Source of the DNA: Punctularia strigosozonata HHB-11173 SS5
Lineage: Eukaryota > Basidiomycota > Agaricomycetes > Corticiales > Punctulariaceae
NCBI RefSeq assembly: GCF_000264995.1
Contig: NW_006767433.1
Coordinates: forward strand, 1,458,876-1,522,875
Reading direction: 5' to 3'
DNA length: 64,000 bases
Below the pieces are notes generated by a model. That model had not been told where the DNA came from. It ran no database searches and saw nothing but the letters and a program-made list of their open reading frames with translations. This document shows positions 55,903 to 64,000 of this stretch, piece after piece. The first letter of the stretch is position 1. Each line of letters starts with the position of its first letter. A program made the translations under genes and the position numbers.

Positions 55903-57682
55903 TTCCCCGCGACGTGGAGCGGCACTTATGTGCCACTCGCATCATGGGGAAGGGGGCCCAGGCCTTGACAACCCGACGGCCGAGCGCCCGCACTACACCA
56001 ACCGGCACATCATTTGGGTTTCGTCCCGACATCGTCCTGAAAGACGACATCACTAACCACTCCCATGCGCGATGCGCGGGGTTGTACACTCTCTTCGAGG
56101 GACCAGAGGCATAACGGTGGACCTGGTCCTGATGCACAACGGGCGGCGTCATGTGTTCCCCCGATTAGGCAGCGATCAATCGACCACGGCTAGCCCTCGT
56201 GCAGCATTTAGAGCGGTCTTTGGAGCCTGTCCCTCTCATTCTTCCGTTGAATAAAGCATCACCCGGTTTCCGTCCCCGGTTAGGCTTGCCCTTCCTACGC
56301 CTTTCATCGGAGCATTCCGCTTCCAATGGACTTGTAAATGTACTAAGTACAAAGATCCCTTCCGTATTTGATATTAAGCAAGGTTACGCCTTTGCAGTCA
56401 AGGCGGATACGTCATGATGCATGTACACCGGCGTTGGAACCTTGTGGATTGATCTCAAGTGCCACTTACTATATAATATGTACCTCCACCGCACAATATT
56501 AAGTGACTCTGCAAAATAGAAACACGGGTTGCATTGAGAACAGGACAATCGCTCCAATGCCTGAGACGATGAACGTCAGCCCAACCTCGGCGGAGCGGGT
56601 ACAGCGGAGGTTCCCGCAGGTTTCAACGGTACTTCACACGTTTCAAGGACAGCGTGCGTAGCAAGCAGGAAAAGGGGCGTTTGGACCTGAAGAGGGCTAG
56701 AATATGTACATCAAGCTGTTCGGAATATAGCTCGTTATATTGGCAGCTCTGAGGAACACTTGAAGACTGCGCAGAACACGGAGTTTCATATAGAGACAGT
56801 AACGAGATCACGTCGGCACATGGGGCTGAGACATACTACTGACATCCATTAGCCTCCTATCGCAGGCCCGATCTGCAATAGAAACCCGTTGTGAGGACTG
56901 ACCCCCCGTTTGTCATGTCTATGTGCATGCTGAGCAATCACGTAGGACCGGAAGGAAGGATACGCAGAACGGGGTAGTCATCGGTGAGAGGCATCTTTTC
57001 CGTCGGTCCCATCGTGCTGGGAGAACGTGGAGCCTTGGAACCGATGCATATGCAAACGTCGAGGGTACCGTCGACGGCTGCTACAAGACACATATCTGAT
57101 AGAGAGATATGTGAGCCACGGATCATAGCGAGGGTAGTGAGGTACGGAGGCTATCAGACCTCCTAGATGCGATCTATCGCTTACAAGCCAGCACAACCTT
57201 GGATGCCTCTGGCGGATGGTGCATATGCATGTGGAGAGTCCCAGAAAACGAGGCGAGCTAAGAAAGCTAAGACAAGACACAGGTCCGATTCGGGAGAGAT
57301 GCCAGAGCCTTTCTTGCATGTGAACGCACTTCGAAGTGTGTGGACGAGGAGATAGAGGAGATAGATGCAGCTTGACAAGCCATCGGCATATGGATCAGCG
57401 TTCGGCACCACGCTTGAAGTCTTCGGCTTGAAGCCATGAAACACGGTCCCATCACGTGATCATCAAAGCGCAGGGCTTCCCCAAACTTGCCGCGGTGGTC
57501 ATATACGCGCTCCCCATAAGAATGCCCAGACACGTCCTTTGTTCACTTTCCACCACCTCCCGAACTGCAAGTGTTGTCGTCTGCGCCGTGCAAACAAACG
57601 TTTCTGAAATCAAAACTTACAGAAACGTTCTCCGATCGACCTCCGACTCTTCTGACTCAAGTGTTTCGCCTGCATTCAAACA
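55903..57682. other. gene-poor stretch of 1.8 kb
   Basis: No supportable gene. Short frames overlap without motifs. A small hairpin (CATATCT and AGATATG arms) lies near 57091-57111. The right end holds the CT-rich leader of the gene starting at 57683. Confidence 0.4.
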
Positions 57683-58101
57683 ATGAGTATGTACTCATAC
57701 TACGCAAGTCTGACACTATGTCACTCACGACTTCATGCTCCCCAGCTGCCACTATGCCTCCTGCGCCCATGCCGATGTTCAGCGCGCCTAAATCCTCGAC
57801 GCCCAACGTATCCTCGCCTCTTGCCTCCGTGCGCCCCGTCGCGCCAGGCGCCAGCTCGCGGCCAAACCCGAGTCGCAAGTCTTCCTTCCCGACCTCGCGC
57901 CCTCTTCGTCCGTTCGCGTCTATCGCTCAGTCGCTGGCGAACGCGCCCAGCGTCCCGCGATGTTCATCGCTCGATTCTGCGGAGCCGAGGAAGACCGTGG
58001 CAACCGGCGGTACACCCATCAAACTGATTGAGCCGCCCAAAGGCTTTGAAGGATGTTTCCTTCTCAACCTCACGCAGGCGGAATTCAGCCGGCGCGACTG
58101 A
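57683..58101 (+). CDS. unknown Pro/Ser-rich protein with folded tail, 119 aa
   Basis: The first coding exon is four bases (ATGA, 57683-57686), followed by a 59-bp intron and exon 57746-58101. The protein begins MTATMPPAPMPMFSAPKSS, continues Pro/Ser-rich, and ends in an ordered-looking segment KLIEPPKGFEGCFLLNLTQ followed by AEFSRRD. An alternative without splicing would start at 57718 and read MSLTTSCSPAATMPP in the same frame. The tail looks conserved rather than random. No family is recognised. Confidence 0.55.
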
Positions 58102-61027
58102 GCCTGTTCGCGTCAGCTTCTTCGCGAGGGTTCCCCGCGCGCCTCCGCTTTCATCAGCAGAGCCATGCGCTCGCCGGGTCAAAGGATCGGTCGGGCCTCT
58201 CCGTTTGAACATCCCTTTTTCGTCATGGTGTTGTTTTCCGCTTTCGTTATTCGTCCATTGTATCACTACACGCACGTTTCGACCTTGTATATCTTGTGGT
58301 TTTGACCGTTCGTTGATTCTGATAAGAAACTGTAACCCACTGTCTCAGGACGTATATTTATCCACGTACCACCAGTCTCTGGACCTATCATTGTCGGCGA
58401 GTCTCGGCGAGTCTGATTGTGCTATTCACTGCCATTCTCATGCCTATCGAAAATCAAATTAGCCACAATCCCTGCTTTTCTCCCATGATTACCGCAGCCG
58501 AGCTTGAGCCTTGTAATCGCATTCACTGGATACGACGAGCAAGATTTCGAAAGTCCATGTTCCCGAGTGCTCCTGCAGTGGCGGAAAGAGTTCACTGAGT
58601 TGCTTGCGCCGAGTTGCTTGCGGTTAGCTCACCTCGGCGCACTACATATAGCGATCAAGTCATACTGGCGCCTTGACTGCCGGCCAGTTTCAGGAGAGAT
58701 TGCGACGAGCAACAAGCAGTTTCCTAGCATCGGTGAGGGCAATGGTATACATGGGTCGTTGGTCAACAACGCATAAATTGCGTGAGCAGGAGCTTCTGTG
58801 GAAGCATGCGTGCGGCCGTCCAGCCTAGGCTGCGATCGATTACTAGTTACTAACTACGCACGGTCCGTATCTACCAGGACTTCTTCGTTTCTTGTATCTA
58901 AATGTCATCTGGAACAGATTTGTAACTTTCCTTGCCCTTCTGACTCTCGCGAAGCGTGCGCCTGACCATCCCTCGTATCGAGAGGCAGTGGTGTACGCAC
59001 GGGTCTGGGTCTCGGAGTCGCAGGCTATCGCGGATTGCTTCAGGTGCTACGTTGGAAAGCTCGTCCTTCGGCTCTGCTGATAACGCCTTCAATGCAGTTT
59101 GCTGATACTTCACATAGTGTCACAGGTGACACAGACGTTCCACAATATTCGAATGCAGCGGAAGTGCTGTCACGAGCGTACGGTGCGATTGGAGCTGAGC
59201 ATGTTGAGCGCGAGTCAAGCCCGTCGGGGTAAAACACGCCGGTAGACACAGCACCTGGACCCGCGTGCTCCCGACTTGTGCGATGCTTACATTACAACCT
59301 TAAGGACCCGTGAACTTGCACGTCTGTATGGCACGCGGAATCCCGCCTGTCTGGCCAGGTTGCTGTTCAACATCCGTCTTCATCTCCGAACAATCCTGAA
59401 GGGGAACCAGGTGCTTCGCAACTTCTTGCTCTAGGGCACCAGGAGAGTATCCCTCATGTGGAAGTCCGCGAATGGTACTATCGGGAAAGCTATCCTCACG
59501 GATGAGGCTCCGCGGCCACCGTGCAGTCTGCCAGACGCAGATGCATTGAGTGGAGCTTCAGAAGTCACTATTCACCGGTGATTATGCTACGGTACATGTT
59601 CTTTACCTCCGATGAGCCAATCACCTCTGACTTCGACACGTCTATCATAGCAGGCCTCAGGCTCCAGCAGTTCCCGTGTGTCGGGGACTGATTCGACGTG
59701 CTCATCGGATATTCATGCTTGCAAGATCGCCAGTGTCATAAAAACAGCACGTCGAAGGCCCTGTTTTGGATATCATCATCGACAAAATCCTGGCTATACA
59801 TACAGCCAACTGATAAGTGTGATATCCGAGACTATACTATCGGGGGGGGGAGGGGGGGCGTCATGCCAGAGCTCGAGATTGTATCGCCGGTGAATCCCCC
59901 GTTTAGTACGGTCATCCGTGAGAGTAGGCTCGACTTGGGCAGGCCCTGCGTCCGCTATGCATGGTCTTGTGCTTATCATGATCGGATCTTTACCCCAACA
60001 TAAACGGGTGTTGGATATCTTTCCAAACCCGTCTCAGACCTGACCAACCCTGACTTTGATGTTCATTATGGCGCATCGCCACGGGACCTGGACCGCCTGT
60101 CCTCGGGTGCGTTTCTCAGGAACGAGCCTAGTGTCAGTGTAACGCTTGCGTCGAGCATTGACAGGTAGGTAGGAAAATCTAGCCGTGGCCGGCCCTGACA
60201 CGGTATCAGGTGGGTTGGGAATGCCGGTACTGGCTCAGTTGAATCATGCGCGAGTGATTCGCCTTGAGCGAGGCCTCGAGGAGGAATGAGTAGTGGGAAG
60301 AAACAAACCTACTCGGTGCCGAGTATATGCTGTATTGCCTCACCCGGGGCTGTATAACAGCAACTGGCCCCATCACACATGCGAACAGAAATATCCGGAA
60401 GATACCAGCAAAGCGCGAGGCTCGGGCAGTATTGGGGCTAGTCAGCGGTCCGGAGTCGGTCCATTGGCTCAGGGTGTCGCGCGTCGGACCGTGTGCTGGC
60501 GATAGCTATTCCTTACCGGCGGTCTAGGAGGAAATAGCTCAGAGCGGCGATGAGTGCAAGATATAGGCGCTTTGGCTAGAGATCCGTAGATAGCACTGGG
60601 AATAACCGCATTACCGCAAGCGGTACAATTTCGCATGGTAACATAATAGTAATCGAATGTACATGTGACGGAAGCTCCCAGGCAGGGCCACCCACAGCAC
60701 TCTCTGCCCCCGACTTTACGCAGGCCTCCCGCCGGCTCTCTTCGTAACGACCTTGGACGAACCTTGCACGACGCCTCTCCCGTTCTGAATCTTTGACAAT
60801 CCTCTGCTTCTTCCCTAACAGCCCCCATTGTCAACCTTCACGACTCGTTCACGACGACACTGTTCTTGTTCACCCGATACCTCCCAGGTAATAAGCTGTT
60901 CCTTCCCGACGGCGATTGTGGGGGACTCAAGCACGCGTTACCAGATTGATTACTTCCTCTGCCTCTTTCTTGAGACTTACATAGAACTTGTGAGGTGCGC
61001 CAACTCACTCGGGGATGACTGTGGGTC
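58102..61027. other. gene-poor stretch of 2.9 kb
   Basis: No complete gene can be supported. A plus-strand open piece at about 59285-59434 reads RELARLYGTRNPACLARLL and then ends, with no convincing start or partner exons; it may be a gene relic. A long G tract lies at 59842-59858. The right end holds the promoter of the Ras-like gene. Confidence 0.4.
59842..59858 (+). repeat. G-rich homopurine tract
   Basis: Nine G, one A and seven G in a row. Such a tract may form a G-quadruplex and is also prone to length errors in sequencing. Confidence 0.6.
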
Positions 61028-61894
61028 ATGCTGATCAAGGCGCCCAAAGACATGGATAACTGGAGGGTTGCCGTTCTTGGCGATGGTGGTGTTGGAAAGA
61101 CGGCGCTAGCTGTACAGGTATGTCGTTGCAGTCGTCAGGCGAGGTCCGACTGAGCAAGACGTTCGCAGTTTACCCTCAATTGCTTCGTTGGTGAGTCTTA
61201 CGCGTTCCATTTTGCTGCCCATGATCTCATCAAGCTACAGAGGTTTGTGTTGTCAATCATGCCCCATCGACGCGTTATTGAACCCTTATCCAGACGTATG
61301 ATCCTACGATAGAAGATGCGTACCGCAAGCAATTGGTCGTGGACAACCGGATGTGTTTTGTGGAAGTTATCGATACTGCGGGTCAGGGTACGTATACGAA
61401 ACAGCATTCGTGACGATTCAGAAATCTTACGTGCTTTCAGAGGAGTATGCTACGCTCCGTGACCAATGGGTACGGTGAGTAACGCTGTATCTCCCCCAAT
61501 TCGCTTTCGTCTCACGTAGCAACACAGAGAGGGCCAAGGTTTCATTTTGGTCTACTCGATCGCATCACGCCAGACGTTCGACCGCCTCGAAGTGTTCCGG
61601 CAGTCTATGCTGCGGGTCAAGCGGAGTCGGCCGATATTCATGCTCGTCGGGAACAAGTGTGACAAGTCGTACGAGAGGGAAGTATCACGAGACGAGGGAG
61701 CAGCTATGGCTCGGAACTTCGGATGCGGCTTCCTGGAGACGTCCGCGAAGACGGCGTACAATGTGGAAACCCTGTTCACGAATCTCGTTCGGGCACTACG
61801 ACAGACAAAACAGGAGCCAGGCACACCGCCAACTCCTGCAATTACCAAAGCGCCGGAGGAGAAGAAGAAGTCGAGAAAGTGTATTATCTTATAG
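61028..61894 (+). CDS. Ras-family small GTPase with CAAX box
   Basis: Six exons (61028-61117, 61169-61190, 61241-61242, 61294-61387, 61441-61474, 61528-61894) give 202 aa. Motifs: P-loop GDGGVGKT (residues 18-25), effector loop FVETYDPTIEDAYRKQ, switch II IDTAGQEEYATLRDQW with the catalytic Gln Q69, NKCD, and ETSAKT. The end is a Lys-rich stretch and CIIL, a CAAX box whose Leu favours geranylgeranylation. The sequence is Ras/Rap/Rsr1-like; which subgroup is unclear. The third exon has only two bases (AG) and completes the Glu38 codon, equivalent to Ras residue 30. The P-loop has Asp where Ras has Ala11, and Thr for Ser17. Membrane-bound signalling in polarity or mating is inferred. Confidence 0.92.
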
Positions 61895-62478
61895 GGGTAT
61901 TGTGGGACGGTTGGTTGTATAGATCCACTCTTTCCTCTCTCTCCCATGATGATACCACGTCCTCATTCTTTTCTCCGCGATTTGGCCATGCTTTCTACGA
62001 AGGGTTTCTTTGTCGCTTCATCTGATATGTTTTCTCCTTTGGCTTCGCCGATCATCATTGTTCATTGGACTTCACGTTGATGCGTCGTATGGAGCACCTT
62101 CACAACCCATTTACAGAAGCTGATGAAAAGAGGATGCTGTGAGTATACCCACATGCACGAAACGTTCGTGTAGTACGTTGACGCGCCGTTGTCCGAATGG
62201 AGCAACCTGTGTATATCTGCTCATGCACATGTCTTGACAACACTGATACTGCGCGCTGGACCCACGACAGCTCTGGAAAGATATACAGATATGAACGTTC
62301 TGACCCCTGAGGCTGCGGGGACGCGCATGACGATGGCAATGCTGGCAGCCACGTCGACCGAATCGCGATAGGGTGAGACTATATATATCACGCTTATCCT
62401 TACGCAGAGCGAGCCTTGAACACGATAACGGGGTTTTCGAATCCGATCAACTCTATTCGTCTCAATTCTACGACGGAT
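61895..62478. other. intergenic between the Ras-like and BTB genes
   Basis: 584 bp. ACTATATATATC at about 62375 is a TATA-like run about 100 bp before the BTB start. The frame of the BTB gene stays open upstream to about 62416 without an ATG, so a short upstream exon cannot be excluded. Confidence 0.4.
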
Positions 62479-63482
62479 ATGTATGGCTTCCAAGCAGCAG
62501 AGCCAGACTTTGTCATTCGGTCCATCCCAGATGGTACCGATTTTGCAGTGGAGAAGCGATGTCTTGTCTCCGGCAGCCAAGTTTTTCGTAGGTCGCACAT
62601 ATATCGACAGCATTCGTTGAACTCGGAGGACCCGTATGCTCATACTTGGCCCCCAGACGATATGTTCTCCTCATGCCTGTCTGAGGGTGAACAGTTATTA
62701 AATATCGACGAAACTTCATCGACACTCTCGCTGCTGCTGAGGGTCTTGCACGACCCCCCTCCTTTGTTGTTGACTGGACATGCAGCCATCCACGATGGTC
62801 CTCGGGAGGCTTCAGAAGAAATCGTGATTCCCTTCCCTCTGTTGCCCATATTACTTCATCTTGCAGACAAGTATGCGTTACTCGAACCATCGTTGGCCGT
62901 TATACGCTCCCATCTTGCTGCCTACTCCGCAAGCTTCCCTTTGCAAGTATATGGCCACGCGGTTCGAATGGGTTGGCGATCTGTAGCCGCAGACGCGAGT
63001 GAATTTCTGCTACACCCTTTGACAACCTATTCGGCGGAGGATGTCGCAATCATCCCAACGGCCGATGCATATCACCAGTTGGTGGTACTGCAGGAAACAC
63101 GGAGAAAGGCACTGAAGCAGTTTCTTCTCGGCGAGGAACTCTTTCCGCATGGTTATGGCTTCTGCACCAGACACGGAGCACAGATGACCATGCAATGGAA
63201 TCATATGAAGGCCCAACTATATGAGCAAGTGGAAGCCAGTGGGTCTGACGTCTACCCAGTCATCCGATTGTTTCAACGATTCTCTCTCTTCAGCAACGAA
63301 TGTACCTCTCGGCATGGGATCGATTACCAGTGCCGTCGGCAATTGTCCACACTGTCGCAAAGCTTGCGAGGCTGCTCTGGAGATGTTAGCGGTATGTCTC
63401 AGCGACAAACTGCTCGGAGCATGTTGTTTTGACGAAATCGTTGCGCGAAGTATAAATGCAGAAAAGCTCCGCGAAAAATTGA
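62479..63482 (+). CDS. BTB/POZ-domain protein of the Agaricomycete type
   Basis: Four exons (62479-62587, 62657-63238, 63294-63391, 63462-63482) give 269 aa. The BTB start reads EPDFVIRSIPDGTDFAVEK, CLVSGSQVFHDMFSSCL and a strand of ETSSTLSLLLRVLHDPPP. A helical region (LHLADKYALLEPSLAVIRS) follows and the C terminus has a CPHCRKAC motif. BTB proteins of this kind are greatly expanded in mushroom fungi and of unknown role; some pair with Cullin-3. The first intron (69 bp) is a stop-free multiple of three; its removal restores the typical VFHDMF. The last exon codes KSSAKN and ends 26 bp before the convergent gene's stop; without that intron the frame would run to 63646 and overlap it. The start is the first ATG before the conserved part. 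Confidence 0.78.
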
Positions 63483-63508
63483 TTATGCAGACGAGGATGA
63501 CTAGCTCT

Positions 63509-64000
63509 CTACGTGTTGTGCCACAACAGAGTCCGCAAGTCCTGCCATCGCTCGGAGTCGCGGTACAGATATGTCATCGAATTGAACATCCCGGGTTGTA
63601 TCGTTTCTCCACGGTTATTGAAGAGCCACATAACTGCGCCCCATGACAAAGCCGCGAAGATGGAAAATGCCCGCGCGTTGGGCGGTAGCGGTTTACCCGG
63701 AGGCTTGGATGATGCCCACGATGTATCACGCGGGATGAAGGACGCGACGACTCGGGAGCACACGTACAGGACAATCTGCGACCTGGGTTACTATGCTATG
63801 TTTGATACGCACCATCATTGCTACGTACCTGCTCGTTGATTGCTGTACGTTCGCCGAATACGATGTATCCTCCTAATAGGCCCGCAATGAACGTATCCAG
63901 GTCGCGTTCTTTCCCTCCGCTGGCCTTCTTCTGAAGTAGCAGCAGGGCCTTGTACAACGCCACGAACTTTGCTAAATTGAGCGCGTGGGTTCTGGTCGCT
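63509..64000 (-). CDS. PXMP4: peroxisomal membrane protein 4 (PXMP4), 5' end outside the window
   Basis: The last exon (63775-63509) and part of the one before it (64000-63829) are present. The encoded C-terminal part reads HALNLAKFVALYKALLLLQ, DTFIAGLLGGYIVFGERT, INEQIVLYVCSRVVASF, FAALSWGAVMWLFNNRGE, FNSMTYLYRDSERWQDL and ends LLWHNT. This matches PXMP4/PMP24, a distant Tim17/22-family membrane protein of peroxisomes with unclear molecular role. The 53-bp intron is in phase. The N-terminal part lies right of the window. Confidence 0.88.

Noticed and set aside
59285-59434. Short plus-strand coding-like piece
   Set aside because: It has no convincing start, no partner exons and no recognised motif; listed only inside the gene-poor stretch.
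61187-61293. Single longer intron TTC|GTTGGT to ATCCAG in the Ras-like gene
   Set aside because: It keeps frame but deletes two residues from the effector loop, which is strictly conserved in length in Ras proteins; the two-intron model gives the conserved length.
1-64000. Retroelements, CRISPR arrays, secondary-metabolite clusters or viral genes
   Set aside because: No reverse transcriptase, integrase, long terminal repeats, regular spaced repeats, synthase modules or viral hallmark motifs were seen in any frame.

Overview
The window is nuclear DNA of a filamentous fungus, almost certainly a mushroom-forming basidiomycete (Agaricomycetes). Genes are dense and lie on both strands. Nearly every gene is broken by many very short introns, mostly 46-76 bp, with GTRNGT donors and YAG acceptors. 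The predicted proteins are fungal housekeeping proteins. I rebuilt exon chains by hand from donor/acceptor sites, reading phase and recognised protein motifs. No transcript or database search was available, so family names rest on motif recognition.

Layout, left to right: a possible gene fragment at the left edge; BET double-bromodomain factor (+); G-patch/C2H2 protein (-); RBM26/27-like CCCH-RRM protein (+); a doubtful ORF and a probably broken gene (8.8-10.2 kb); Mph1/FANCM helicase (-); Utp4 (-) divergent from Tim10 (+); a 73-residue zinc-finger protein (-); Urb2/Npa2-like nucleolar protein (+) convergent with threonine aldolase (-); an unknown small gene (+); Mpv17-family membrane protein (-); Pth2 (-) divergent from Has1 (+); Pom33/TMEM33 (+); a 96-residue membrane protein (+). 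A 1.9-kb gene-poor gap follows, then a Pro/Ser-rich protein (-), a gap holding a MITE (38.6-38.9 kb), a CBS-PB1 tail-anchored protein (+), Sgf11 (+), an MFS transporter with 15 exons (-), a UPF0658 Golgi membrane protein (+), the SNARE Bet1 (+) and the SUMO protease Ulp1 (-). The last third is sparser: Yippee (+), a small basidiomycete-type protein (+), a Ras-like GTPase (+), a BTB protein (+) and a PXMP4-type peroxisomal protein (-) cut by the right edge.

There is no biosynthetic cluster, prophage, CRISPR array or large mobile element. The genes serve chromatin (BET, Sgf11), replication-fork repair (Mph1), ribosome assembly (Utp4, Urb2, Has1), RNA processing, mitochondrial import (Tim10), ER/Golgi/nuclear-envelope membranes (Bet1, UPF0658, Pom33), SUMO turnover (Ulp1) and peroxisomes (PXMP4).

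The most unusual content is in gene structure. The Ras-like gene needs a 2-nt internal exon in the effector loop. The MFS gene has a 7-nt exon and a GC-AG intron, Sgf11 has an 11-nt exon, and several first coding exons are 4-15 nt. Several introns are multiples of three without stops, so retention would give in-frame insertions.
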